A stretch of DNA of 64,000 nucleotides. Origin: Streptomyces kaniharaensis. GTDB lineage: Bacteria > Actinomycetota > Actinomycetes > Streptomycetales > Streptomycetaceae. Location: NCBI RefSeq assembly GCF_009569385.1, contig NZ_WBOF01000001.1, positions 186,001-250,000 on the forward strand. The letters run 5' to 3'. This document shows, piece by piece, positions 24,552-36,355 of this stretch (the first letter of the stretch is position 1; every line of letters starts with the position of its first letter). Under the pieces are notes generated by a model. It was not told where the DNA came from. It saw nothing but the letters and a program-made list of their open reading frames with translations, and did no database searches. The translations under genes and the position numbers were made by a program.

Positions 24552-25433
24552 TCAGCGGACGGCGCCCGCGGTCAGGCCGCGGACGATGTAGCGCTGGCCG
24601 AAGACCACCAGGGCGAGGGTGGGCAGCAGCGAGAGCACGACGCCGGCGAGGATCAGGCCGGGGTCGGCCATCTCGGAGTCGCGCAGCGAGGTGAGGCCGA
24701 TCTGCAGGGTCTGCATGTTCGCCGTGCGCGTGATGATGAGCGGCCAGAAGTACTGGTTCCAGGCGGACAGGAACACGTAGATCGACAGCGCCGCGAGGGC
24801 GGGCTTGTTGAGCGGGACGACGATCCGCCACAGGAAGCGCCAGTGGCCGGCGCCGTCGATCCGGGCGGCGTCGCGCAGTTCGGCGGGGAGCTGCCGGAAA
24901 GACTGCCGCAGCATGAAGGTGCCGAAGCCGGAGGCGAGGAAGGGCAGCACCAGGCCGAAGTAGGTGTTGCCGAACCCCCAGCCCGACAGCGTCAGGTAGT
25001 TGGGGATGATGATGGCCTCCCACGGGACCATCAGGGTCGCCAGGAACACCCCGAACACCGCGGCCCGCGCCTTCACCGGCAGGAAGACGAAGGCGTACGC
25101 GGCCAGGATCGAGGTGAACAGCTGGGCGACGGTGATGGCGGTCGCCGTGATCGCCGAGTTGGCGTACTGCCGGGCCAGCGGGATGGTGTCGACGGCGCCG
25201 GTCAGGTTGCGCCCGGTGACCGAGTGGGGCACCAGCGCCGGCGGGTAGGAGGAGAGTTCGGACGGGCTCATGAACGCGCCGACGATCGCGTAGTACACCG
25301 GGAAGGCGACGGTGACGACGGCCGCGGCGAGCACCAGGTAGACGGTGGCGCGGGCGAGCAGCTCGCGCGGGGAGCGGCCGGCCAGGACGCGCGCCCGGGG
25401 CGCTTCACCGGCCTCGGTGGCCATCGTGGTCAT
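24552..25433 (-). CDS. Carbohydrate ABC transporter permease (MalG/UgpE type)
   Basis: A 293-aa inner-membrane protein with about six hydrophobic segments. The EAA loop that docks the ATPase reads ELRDAARIDGAGHWRFLWRI. The first membrane helix follows a short cytoplasmic tail (VYLVLAAAVVTVAFPVYYAI). Its ATG overlaps the stop of the preceding permease gene in ATGA (25433-25430), implying coupled translation. It pairs with that permease to form the channel. No ATP-binding subunit is encoded nearby, so a shared ATPase such as MsiK is expected. Confidence 0.93.
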   Translation of the reverse strand: MTTMATEAGEAPRARVLAGRSPRELLARATVYLVLAAAVVTVAFPVYYAIVGAFMSPSELSSYPPALVPHSVTGRNLTGAVDTIPLARQYANSAITATAITVAQLFTSILAAYAFVFLPVKARAAVFGVFLATLMVPWEAIIIPNYLTLSGWGFGNTYFGLVLPFLASGFGTFMLRQSFRQLPAELRDAARIDGAGHWRFLWRIVVPLNKPALAALSIYVFLSAWNQYFWPLIITRTANMQTLQIGLTSLRDSEMADPGLILAGVVLSLLPTLALVVFGQRYIVRGLTAGAVR

Positions 25434-26350
25434 GCGTAGTGCACCTTCCGTTCCAGGACACCGAACTGCACGGCCGTGCAGGCGAGGACGACCACGAGCA
25501 GCACCACGGCCTGCGCGCTCGCGGTGCCGAAGTCGCTGGAGCCGTAGGCGAAGGCCTTCTCGTACACCGAGTAGACGAGGGTGCGCGTGGCACCGTCCGG
25601 GCCGCCCTTGGTGAGGATGTGGATCTGGCCGAAACTCTGCAGCGAGTGGACGGTGGAGACCACGGTGAGGAAGAACAGGTGCGGGCCGAGCATCGGCACG
25701 GTGATCGAGCGGGCCAGCCGCAGCCCGGCGGCGCCGTCCAGCCGTGCCGCCTCCGTGATCTCGCCGGGGATCGAGCCGATGCCCGCCGAGAGCACCAGCA
25801 CGTTGTAGCCGAGGCTCATCCACACCGTGGTGGCGGCCACCGACACCAGCGCGTACCGGTCGTCGGTGAGCCAGCCGACCGGGCCGAGGCCGAGGTGCGA
25901 GAGCAGGCCGTTGACCACCCCGCTGGCGGGGTTGAAGAAGACCGCGAACACGACCGACGCGCTGGCCACCGAGAAGGCGAACGGCAGTGCGAAGGCGGAG
26001 CGCAGCAGCCGGACGCCCCGGATCCCGGTCTCCAGGAGCAGCACCAGGACGAGCGCGCCGAGCACCCCGGGCACGACGGTGAGCAGCGTGAACAGGGCGG
26101 TGGTGACCAGCGTGCGCCGGAAGTCCGCCGAGGTCAGGAGGTCGGTGTAGTGCTGCCACCCGACGTAGCGCGAGGGCGCGCCGAACAGGTCGTTGGCGTG
26201 GGAGCTCAGGTAGAGGGTCCGCCCCAGCGGGTAGCCGATGAAGAGGGCGAAGACGACGAGTGAGGGCAGCAGGAAGGCCCAGGCGAGCCCGTGTTCGCCC
26301 CAGCGGTGTCGGCGCCGTGGGTGGGGCGCGGTGGGCGGTGCGGTCGGCAT
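25430..26350 (-). CDS. Carbohydrate ABC transporter permease (MalF/UgpA type)
   Basis: A 306-aa membrane protein starting at ATG 26350 (MPTAPPTAPHPRRRHRWGEH). It has six hydrophobic segments, the first AWAFLLPSLVVFALFIGYPL. The EAA loop is EITEAARLDGAAGLRLARSI and the family signature YVGWQHYTDLL is present. It is the first gene of the operon; transcription starts in the 26351-26500 gap. AAAGGCGG lies somewhat far upstream of the ATG. The substrate is probably a sugar or glycerol phosphate; no glycosidase is adjacent to narrow it. Confidence 0.92.
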   Translation of the reverse strand: MPTAPPTAPHPRRRHRWGEHGLAWAFLLPSLVVFALFIGYPLGRTLYLSSHANDLFGAPSRYVGWQHYTDLLTSADFRRTLVTTALFTLLTVVPGVLGALVLVLLLETGIRGVRLLRSAFALPFAFSVASASVVFAVFFNPASGVVNGLLSHLGLGPVGWLTDDRYALVSVAATTVWMSLGYNVLVLSAGIGSIPGEITEAARLDGAAGLRLARSITVPMLGPHLFFLTVVSTVHSLQSFGQIHILTKGGPDGATRTLVYSVYEKAFAYGSSDFGTASAQAVVLLVVVLACTAVQFGVLERKVHYA

Positions 26351-26500
26351 GGGTTGCGCGTCCGCCTTTCGTGACGTCGGTTCCGGCCGAAACCGTGTCT
26401 TGCCCGTGCGACGCGTTGGAAACCTGGTGATGAGCAACGGGTGTCCGCGGAATTACGCGTTCTCGTCAGATCCGGCCCTCCGGCTCCCGGCAGCCGGAAA

Positions 26501-26537
26501 CGGCTCAACGGCTGGACCCGGTCCAGCCGTTGAGCCG
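26501..26537. terminator. Terminator of the SulP gene
   Basis: A perfect 17-bp stem (26501-26517 with 26521-26537) and 3-nt loop lie 30 bp beyond the SulP stop. The 26351-26500 stretch on the other side should hold the promoter of the ABC operon; two AACGCGT sequences occur there, but no clear operator. Confidence 0.85.
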
Positions 26538-26566
26538 CCGTGGGGTCCGGTCGGGATGACCGGCCG

Positions 26567-28156
26567 TCACGCCACCGTGGGCAGCGGCGGCTCGACCGCG
26601 AGCGGCGCCGAGCTGCGGGCCCGGTGCTGGGCGGCCCAGGAGGCGAGCGCCACCGTGCAGGCGTGGTCCAGGTGGCGCAGCCCGGACCAGTCCAGCTCCA
26701 CCGGCCGGTCGGCCGGCAGCCGCTCCAGGGTGTCCAGCAGCCGGGGCAGCCGCAGGAAGGTCGCGTTGCCGCTCAGCCGGACGCGCTGCAGGGCCTCGCC
26801 CGAGGGCAGGCGCAGTTCCTCGACACCGATCTGCAGGTGCGAGGTCTGCCAGGCCGACTTCACCACCGCCAGGCCGACGCCGATCAGCACGCCCTCGAAC
26901 AGGTCGGTGGCGATGATCGAGACCGCCGTCGCCCCGAGCACCAGCGCCTCGCCGCGGTGCTCCCGGCAGAGCGCCACGATCCGCCGGACCGGGACGAGCT
27001 TCGCGCCCGCGTGCACCAGCACGGCGGCCAGCGCGGCGAGCGGGACGAGGCCGAGCGCGCCGGGGAGCAGCGCGGTGAACAGCAGCAGCCAGAGCCCGTG
27101 CAGGGTGCGCGAGGCCCGGCTGCGTGCGCCGGCCTGGACGTTGGCCGCGCTGCGCACGATCACCGCCGTCATCGGCAGCGCGCCGAGCAGACCGCAGACG
27201 GTGTTGCCGATGCCCTGGGCGGTCAACTCGCGGTCGTAGTCGGTGCGCGGGCCGTGGTGCATCCGGTCGACGGCGGCGGCGCTGAACAGCGTCTCGGCGG
27301 AGGCGATCAGGGTGAACGCGACGACGGTGCCGAGGCCCGCGGTGCCGGCCAGGGCGCCGAGGCCGGCGCGGTCGGGCAGGTGGACGACGTCGAGCAGGCC
27401 GGAGACCCGGACCCGGGCCACCGGCAGGTCGGCGGCGGCGGTGACGGCGGCGGCGAGTCCGACGGCGGCCAGCGGAGCGGGGACGTTGCGGGCGAGCCCG
27501 GCCGGCAGGTGCTTCCAGAACACCAGCACCAGCACGGTGGCCACGCCGAGGGCGACCGCGCTCGGGGTGGCGGCGCCGGTGAGGGCGTCGCGCAGCAGGG
27601 CGGGCAGTCCGGCGATCTTCGCCGGGCCGGTGGCCGGGGCCCGGCGGTCGGCGAGCGCGTACAGCTGGCCGAAGAGCAGGGTCAGCCCGATGCCGGCCAG
27701 CATGCCGTGCACCACGGAGGCGGACATGGCGCGGAACCAGCGGCCCAGGCGTAAGGCGCCCATCGCCAGCTGGAGCAGGCCGGTGCCGAGGACGAGCAGT
27801 CCGAGCGCGCCGGGGCCGAAGTGCTGGACGGCCTCGTAGACGAGGACGGTCAGCCCGGCGGCCGGCCCGCTGACCTGGAGGCTGCTGCCGGGCAACAGGC
27901 CGACCACGAGGCCGCCGACGATGCCGGTCACCAGCCCGAGTTCGGCCGGGACGCCGGAGGCCACCGCCACCCCGACGCAGAGCGGCAGGGCCACCAGGAA
28001 GACCACCAGCGAGGCGGGGGCGTCGTAGCGCCAGGGAACGGCCTGGAGTGCGCGGAGTGCGCCGAGCGGTCGTCGGGGGCGGCCCGGCGGGCTCTTGGGA
28101 CGGTGGGGCGGACGGCTCACCCGGTCACCGCCGGGTGCCGGAGGGGGTTGCAGCAC
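26567..28156 (-). CDS. SulP family anion transporter with C-terminal STAS domain; contains a TTA codon
   Basis: A 529-aa protein. GTG 28156 is chosen because AAGGA lies 10 nt upstream. The transporter core has 10-12 hydrophobic segments, including PASLVVFLVALPLCVGVAVA and LVTGIVGGLVVGLLPGSSLQ. The motif GNTVCGLLGALPMTAVIVRS is typical of SulP/SLC26. The C-terminal STAS domain runs from about 430 (RLSGNATFLRLPRLLDTLER, then LDHACTVALASW). The fused carbonic anhydrase seen in some actinobacterial SulPs is absent. Substrates in this family include sulfate and bicarbonate. Codon 135 (27754-27752) is TTA, suggesting bldA control. Confidence 0.92.
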   Translation of the reverse strand: MLQPPPAPGGDRVSRPPHRPKSPPGRPRRPLGALRALQAVPWRYDAPASLVVFLVALPLCVGVAVASGVPAELGLVTGIVGGLVVGLLPGSSLQVSGPAAGLTVLVYEAVQHFGPGALGLLVLGTGLLQLAMGALRLGRWFRAMSASVVHGMLAGIGLTLLFGQLYALADRRAPATGPAKIAGLPALLRDALTGAATPSAVALGVATVLVLVFWKHLPAGLARNVPAPLAAVGLAAAVTAAADLPVARVRVSGLLDVVHLPDRAGLGALAGTAGLGTVVAFTLIASAETLFSAAAVDRMHHGPRTDYDRELTAQGIGNTVCGLLGALPMTAVIVRSAANVQAGARSRASRTLHGLWLLLFTALLPGALGLVPLAALAAVLVHAGAKLVPVRRIVALCREHRGEALVLGATAVSIIATDLFEGVLIGVGLAVVKSAWQTSHLQIGVEELRLPSGEALQRVRLSGNATFLRLPRLLDTLERLPADRPVELDWSGLRHLDHACTVALASWAAQHRARSSAPLAVEPPLPTVA

Positions 28157-28701
28157 ATGGGTACGTCCTTCCGCGCGCCCGCGGCAACGGGCACGCTGTT
28201 GCTGGGCAGGGTGCATCGGGGCGGGCGACGGGCAGGGAGCGTCGGGGCGGGCGACGGGACGGGCCGCGCGGCGGAGGCGACATCGGTGCGTCGGCCGCCC
28301 GGGGCGGGCCTGGCGGCGGCACCGGGCGGGGGCGATGGGTGTCGGGTCGGTGCGGCAGGGGTGCGTCTCTCGCTCGGGTGCGGCGGACCGGGCGCGCTGG
28401 TCCTGGACGGGACCCGCCGCCGGAGCTCCCCGCTCCGCGGTCGGTCCCAAATCCCCCTGCCGCGGCCTCAGTTGGACGTCACGGGCCCGGCGTGCCACCG
28501 ACGGTACCCACGGGCGCGAGAGCGGCCAACCTTGCACACCACCCCTTCACACCCACCGCACACCGGGCACGCATTCCGGCCCGGAACGGGCGCTCTCCCG
28601 GGCACACCAGCACGATCAACGGTCACGCGTACGAACCAGAGTCGCTCCGACCTGCATGTTCGGCCGACAGGGCCATCTTCCACATTCTGTTGAACCGACC
28701 C
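28157..28701. other. Long intergenic region between SulP and gcl
   Basis: About 540 bp with no gene I can support. It contains a 17-bp direct repeat TCGGGGCGGGCGACGGG at 28216-28232 and 28242-28258, and GC-rich sequence that yields open frames in all phases by composition alone. The SulP promoter must lie near 28160-28300 and the gcl promoter at its right end. Confidence 0.5.
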
Positions 28702-28730
28702 TTGACGCCCCGGCAGGCCCATCGTACGTT
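28702..28730 (+). promoter_or_regulatory. Vegetative-type promoter of gcl
   Basis: TTGACG (28702-28707), a 17-nt spacer and TACGTT (28725-28730) match a HrdB-type promoter with optimal spacing. The transcription start would fall near 28737, inside the first operator-like palindrome. Confidence 0.65.
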
Positions 28731-28768
28731 GTTTCCACATACAGAAACCGCTCTTCCGTATGGTGGAA
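28731..28768 (+). promoter_or_regulatory. Twin operator-like palindromes TTCC-N7-GRAA upstream of gcl
   Basis: Site 1 is TTCC at 28733-28736, 7 nt, GAAA at 28744-28747 (within GTTTC-N8-GAAAC). Site 2 is TTCC at 28754-28757, 7 nt, GGAA at 28765-28768. Their centres are 21 bp apart, two helical turns, and both lie just downstream of the -10. The pattern resembles IclR-family operators such as those of AllR-type regulators of glyoxylate metabolism; the assignment to AllR is inference. Confidence 0.55.
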
Positions 28769-28819
28769 TTCTGGAGATGAGCCCTCCGACCCACTGCGGG
28801 CCGACGCAGGAGAAACCCG

Positions 28820-30601
<1,782 letters not shown>

Positions 30602-30608
30602 TCCCGCC

Positions 30609-30646
30609 GTGTGGGGGCGGACGAGCCGCTCCGTGCGCCCCCACAC
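30609..30646 (+). terminator. Terminator after gcl
   Basis: An 11-bp perfect stem (GTGTGGGGGCG at 30609-30619 with 30636-30646) and a 16-nt loop begin 8 bp after the gcl stop. Confidence 0.7.
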
Positions 30647-30743
30647 TCTCGGAACACCGGAGCCGTCGGCGTGGTTGACCCCTCCGGGGCCGCTACCGTA
30701 AACCCCGGAAGACGCCCTGACCGACCTGCCGAAAGGGACCACC

Positions 30744-31232
30744 GTGAGCCTGTACGACATTCCGCTGCGCACGCTGTCCGGCGAGGCCGCCTCGCTCGCC
30801 GACTACAAGGGCAAGGCGCTGCTGATCGTCAACGTCGCCTCCAAGTGCGGCCTCACCCCGCAGTACTCGGGCCTGGAGCGGCTCCACGAGCGCTACGCCG
30901 CACGCGGGTTCAGCGTGCTGGGCTTCCCGTCGAACCAGTTCGCCGCGCAGGAGCCGGGCACCGCGGAGGAGATCCAGACGTTCTGCTCCACCACCTACGG
31001 CGTGACGTTCCCGCTGTTCGAGAAGACCGACGTGAACGGTGACGACCGGCACCCGCTGTACGAGCAGCTCACCCGGAAGGCTGATGCCGAGGGTCAGGCC
31101 GGTGACGTCACCTGGAACTTCGAGAAGTTCGTCGTCTCGCCGGACGGCGTGGTCACCGCCCGGATCCGGCCGGGCGTCGACCCGGAGTCGGACGAGGTGA
31201 TCGCCGCGATCGAGGCCGTGCTGCCGGCCTGA
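30744..31232 (+). CDS. Glutathione peroxidase family protein (thiol peroxidase)
   Basis: A 162-aa protein from GTG 30744, with AAAGGG upstream. The peroxidatic Cys lies in VNVASKCGLTPQY, followed by the family's conserved LGFPSNQFAAQEPG and WNFEKFVVSPDG, which supplies Trp and Asn of the catalytic tetrad. Streptomycetes lack glutathione, so this Cys-type enzyme most likely draws electrons from thioredoxin or a similar reductant. A further Cys (TFCSTTYG) could be the resolving residue. It is monocistronic, ended by a bidirectional terminator. Confidence 0.93.
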   Translation: MSLYDIPLRTLSGEAASLADYKGKALLIVNVASKCGLTPQYSGLERLHERYAARGFSVLGFPSNQFAAQEPGTAEEIQTFCSTTYGVTFPLFEKTDVNGDDRHPLYEQLTRKADAEGQAGDVTWNFEKFVVSPDGVVTARIRPGVDPESDEVIAAIEAVLPA

Positions 31233-31241
31233 TCCGGTTCG

Positions 31242-31281
31242 TGACGAAGGCCCGGGGCTTTGATGCTCCGGGCCTTCGTCA
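31242..31281. terminator. Bidirectional terminator between gpx and lysR
   Basis: A perfect 14-bp stem (TGACGAAGGCCCGG at 31242-31255 with 31268-31281) and 12-nt loop overlap the last bases of the convergent LysR gene. Confidence 0.85.
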
Positions 31282-32199
31282 GATCAACAGCCGCGTGCCC
31301 GGCGGGAGTTCGCCGCACCGGGCGGCGTCGTGCAGGTGCGCGAGCAGCGTCGAGCGCAACGCGCCGGCGGCGCGGGTGAGCGGCACCTCGCGGCCGTGCG
31401 CGACGGCGATCGTGCGCCCCAGGCCCGGCCCCTCGAACGGGGTGACGGCGAGCCCCGAACGGGCCGCCACCATGCCGGGCAGCACGGCCGGCCCGAGCCC
31501 GGCCCGGACGAAGCCGAGCACCGCGTCCATCTCACCGCCCTCCACCGCGAACTCCGGCTCGAACCCGGCCGCCCGGCAGGCCGCCAGGGCCGCCTCCCGG
31601 ACGTCGTAGCCCTCGCGGAACATCACCAGCGGCCGCCCGCGCAGCTCCGCCACCCGGGCCCACCGCCGGTCCCGCTCCTCGGCGGAGACCAACACCAGCT
31701 CCTCGTGCAGCAGTTCGGTGACGTCCAGGGCCGGCGCCGCCTCGCCGCTCGGCGGGGTGATGATCAGCGCGAGGTCCAGCTCCCCCGCCGCCAGCGAGCG
31801 GACCAGGTCACGTGAGCCGCCCTCGCGCACCACCAGCGCCACCCCCGGGTAGCGGTCCCGGAACACCCGCAGCACGTCCGGCACCAGGCTGGTGCACAGG
31901 CTCGGCGGCGCCCCGAGCCGGACGCGGCCGCGGCGCAGCTGGAGGGTCTCCTGGACGGCCAGACGGGCGCTCTCGGTGTCCGCCAGGATGCGCCGGGCCA
32001 GCGGCAGCAGCGCGTCCCCGGCATCGGTGAGGGCGATGTTGCCCCGGGTGCGGTGGAACAGCTCGGCACCCAACTCCCTCTCCAGCGCCCGGATCTGCTG
32101 CGACAGCGACGGCTGCGCGACGTGCACCGCCTCGGCGGCCCGGGTGAAGTGGCAGGTGTCTGCCACGGCCAGGAAGTAGCGGAGTTGCTGGAGCTGCAT
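31279..32199 (-). CDS. LysR family transcriptional regulator adjacent to sdhCAB
   Basis: A 306-aa protein with the N-terminal winged HTH MQLQQLRYFLAVADTCHFTR, continuing AAEAVHVAQPSLSQQIRALE. The C-terminal co-inducer domain starts near residue 90. It is divergent from the succinate dehydrogenase operon, 96 bp away, with a dyad fitting the LysR T-N11-A rule between them, so it probably controls that operon and itself. The inducer is unknown. The same LysR-sdh arrangement is, to my knowledge, common in streptomycetes. Confidence 0.93.
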   Translation of the reverse strand: MQLQQLRYFLAVADTCHFTRAAEAVHVAQPSLSQQIRALERELGAELFHRTRGNIALTDAGDALLPLARRILADTESARLAVQETLQLRRGRVRLGAPPSLCTSLVPDVLRVFRDRYPGVALVVREGGSRDLVRSLAAGELDLALIITPPSGEAAPALDVTELLHEELVLVSAEERDRRWARVAELRGRPLVMFREGYDVREAALAACRAAGFEPEFAVEGGEMDAVLGFVRAGLGPAVLPGMVAARSGLAVTPFEGPGLGRTIAVAHGREVPLTRAAGALRSTLLAHLHDAARCGELPPGTRLLI

Positions 32200-32220
32200 T
32201 CACCCAGCGTACGGCGCCCT

Positions 32221-32237
32221 GATAGGCACAGGCTATC
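32221..32237. promoter_or_regulatory. LysR-type operator GATAG-N7-CTATC
   Basis: A perfect 5-bp dyad (32221-32225 and 32233-32237) contains ATAG-N7-CTAT and the T-N11-A spacing typical of LysR-family sites. It lies 22 bp from the lysR start and 59 bp from the sdhC start, a suitable place to govern both. Confidence 0.6.
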
Positions 32238-32295
32238 GTCACGAGCCGCAGCATGTCTTGGACGCACCCTTGCGGCCGCTCCTACCGTTGCTGCC

Positions 32296-32996
32296 ATGAC
32301 AACCGCGACTCGGACGGCCCGGCACCCGTCCACCCTGCTGACCCTCTGGCGGTCGACCGTCGGCAAGAAGGCGGTCATGGCCGTCAGCGGACTGGTCATG
32401 CTGCTGTACCTGGTCGCGCACATGCTGGGGAACCTCAAGGTGTTCTTCGGCCCGGACGAGATCAACGGCTACGCGCACTGGCTGCGCACCCTCGGCGAGC
32501 CCTTCCTGCGGTACGAGTGGTTCCTCTGGATCGCCCGCGCCGGCCTGCTGGCCGCCGTGGTCGCGCACGGCGTCTCCGCCTACCAGCTCAGCCGGCGCGA
32601 CCTCGCCGCCCGGCCGACCAAGTACGTGCACCAGCGCCGCCGCGCGAGCTACGCGACCCGGACCATGCGCTGGGGCGGGGTGATCCTCGCGCTGTTCATC
32701 GTCTGGCACATCCTCGACCTGACCACGCTCACCGTGAACCCGGCCGCCCAGCACGGCCACCCGTACCAGAACATCGTGGCCTCGTTCGGGCAGTGGTACA
32801 GCTGCGTGATCTACATCGTCGCGATGCTGGCCGTCGGCCTGCACGTCCGGCACGGCTTCTGGAGCGCCGCGCAGACCCTCGGCGCCAACAACGCCCGTAC
32901 GGACCGGGTGCTGAAGCTGACCGCCAACGGCCTGGCCCTGGTGCTGACCGTGGGCTTCCTGTCCGTCCCCGTGGCCGTGATGACCGGAGTGGTGAA

Positions 32997-33000
<4 letters not shown>
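32296..33000 (+). CDS. sdhC: Succinate dehydrogenase cytochrome b subunit
   Basis: A 234-aa membrane anchor with five hydrophobic segments (for example [20 protein letters not shown] and [17 protein letters not shown]). His residues in [22 protein letters not shown] and GLHVRHGF are positioned to bind two haems b, the arrangement of type B (single-subunit, di-haem) succinate:quinone reductases like those of Bacillus and Wolinella. No separate sdhD is present, in agreement. ATG 32296 lacks a clear ribosome site. The stop overlaps the sdhA start (GTGA, 32997-33000). Confidence 0.93.
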
Positions 33001-34939
<1,939 letters not shown>

Positions 34940-34943
<4 letters not shown>

Positions 34944-35680
34944 ACCTCACCCTGCGCATCTGGCGCCAGGCGGGCCCGGACGCACCCGGCTCGATGACCA
35001 CCTACCAGGTCACCGGGATCAGCCCGGACATGTCCTTCCTGGAGATGCTCGACACCCTCAACGAGGAACTGATCACCCGCGGCGACCAGCCCGTCGCCTT
35101 CGACCACGACTGCCGCGAGGGCATCTGCGGCGCCTGCGGCATGGTCATCAACGGCCAGGCCCACGGCCCCGAGCGGACCACCACCTGCCAGTTGCACATG
35201 CGGCACTTCGAGGACGGCGACACCATCGACGTCGAGCCGTGGCGGGCCGCCGCCTTCCCGGTGGTCAAGGACCTGGTCGTGGACCGCTCCGCCTTCGACC
35301 GGATCATCGGCTCCGGCGGCTACATCACCGCCCCCACCGGCAGCGCCCCCGACGCGCACGCCACGCCCGTCCCCAAGGAGACCGCCGACACCGCCTTCGA
35401 GCACGCCGAGTGCATCGGCTGCGGCGCCTGCGTGGCCGCCTGCCCGAACGGCTCGGCGATGCTGTTCACCTCCGCCAAGGTGGTCCACCTCAACGTGCTC
35501 CCGCAGGGCGCGCCCGAACGCGCCTCCCGGGTGCGGAACATGGTCGCGGCCATGGACGCGGAGGGCTTCGGCGGCTGCACCAACACCGGCGAGTGCGCCA
35601 CCGCCTGCCCGAAGGGCATCCCGCTCCCCAGCATCGCCGCGATGAACCGGGAGTACCTGCGGGCCGCCGCCCGCGGCTGA
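34940..35680 (+). CDS. sdhB: Succinate dehydrogenase/fumarate reductase iron-sulfur subunit
   Basis: A 246-aa protein. The N-terminal [2Fe-2S] domain has [15 protein letters not shown] and the later Cys in [10 protein letters not shown]. The C-terminal part has [20 protein letters not shown] for the [4Fe-4S] cluster, then [19 protein letters not shown] for the remaining clusters. It relays electrons from the flavin to the haem anchor. ATG 34940 is in a 4-nt overlap with sdhA. A hairpin follows about 55 bp after the stop, ending the operon. Confidence 0.96.
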
Positions 35681-35735
35681 CGCCCGTCCGCCGACCCTTT
35701 CGGGTCCTTTCCGGCCCCTTTCCTGCCCCTCGTCC

Positions 35736-35761
35736 GGCCCCTCGTGCGTGCACGAGGGGCC
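35736..35761 (+). terminator. Terminator of sdhCAB
   Basis: A compact 12-bp dyad, GGCCCCTCGTGC paired with GCACGAGGGGCC; because the centre is only 2 nt, the real stem is about 11 bp with a 4-nt loop. Confidence 0.7.
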
Positions 35762-35883
35762 GCTGTCGTACGGGGCGTGCGCGGCTGAACATGCGCTCCC
35801 CGGAGGGGTGGTGGATCGTCAGGAGCCGCGCTGCCACGAGAGAATTCGCGCTACGGTGGTCCTCCGCTACGGAAGGACGGCAT

Positions 35884-36048
35884 ATGCCCGAGGTTCAGTC
35901 CTGTGCCGGCTGCGGCGGGTCCGGGGGGACCCAGAAGACCGAGGCCACGGTCGAACTGGACGAGGAAGGAAGCATGGTGCCGAGGATCCACACCTTCTGG
36001 TCCCCATGCGGTCGGTGCCACGGATCCGGGACGGTGATCGTCGGATGA
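35884..36048 (+). CDS. Small zinc-finger-like protein with two CxxCxGxG motifs
   Basis: A 54-aa protein preceded by GGAAGGACGGC. It carries CAGCGGSGG near the N-terminus and CGRCHGSG near the C-terminus, the two halves of a DnaJ-type CxxCxGxG zinc centre. The protein would fold around one zinc ion. It may be a stand-alone version of the DnaJ cysteine-rich fold; no J-domain is near. Its TGA overlaps the ATG of the next gene in ATGA, so both are made together. Confidence 0.75.
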   Translation: MPEVQSCAGCGGSGGTQKTEATVELDEEGSMVPRIHTFWSPCGRCHGSGTVIVG

Positions 36049-36347
36049 GGTTGGTCTTCGAGTGCGTCGAGTGCGGTGGGCACTACCTGCCGCCGGAGAG
36101 CATGAGGTATCCGGACGGGCCGGCCTCGCCGGTCTGGTGCTCGCGCTGCCAGGCGGCGAAGCTGGCCGCCGGGGTCGGCGAGGACCCGCTGCTCGCCCGG
36201 CTGGCGCTGGCCGCCGCCTGCGCCGCGGCCGCCCGGCGGGCGACGGAAGGCGAGCCGCCCGCACGCTCCGACGTCCGGCCGTCACGGCCGCCGCTGTCCC
36301 TGCGGGCGCGCTCCGGTCCGGGCGGGCTGCGCAGCCGGCTGGGGTAG
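36045..36347 (+). CDS. Small zinc-ribbon-like protein
   Basis: A 100-aa protein. The N-terminal FECVECGGHYLPPESMRYPD is followed by VWCSRCQAAK, giving two CxxC pairs about 22 residues apart, the geometry of a zinc ribbon. The rest is Ala/Arg-rich and probably helical then disordered. The start overlaps the preceding gene by 4 nt. Neither protein has an assigned function; a role in RNA or protein binding would be a guess. Confidence 0.7.
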   Translation: MRLVFECVECGGHYLPPESMRYPDGPASPVWCSRCQAAKLAAGVGEDPLLARLALAAACAAAARRATEGEPPARSDVRPSRPPLSLRARSGPGGLRSRLG

Positions 36348-36355
36348 CACGCCGG

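Noticed and set aside
26351..26500. Two AACGCGT sequences as a LacI-type operator for the sugar transporter
   Set aside because: They are 7-mers with different flanks and no dyad; likely chance in GC-rich DNA.
28157..28700. Several open frames of 60-290 codons in the SulP-gcl gap
   Set aside because: All are Arg/Gly/Pro-rich in every phase, lack ribosome sites and overlap the gcl promoter.
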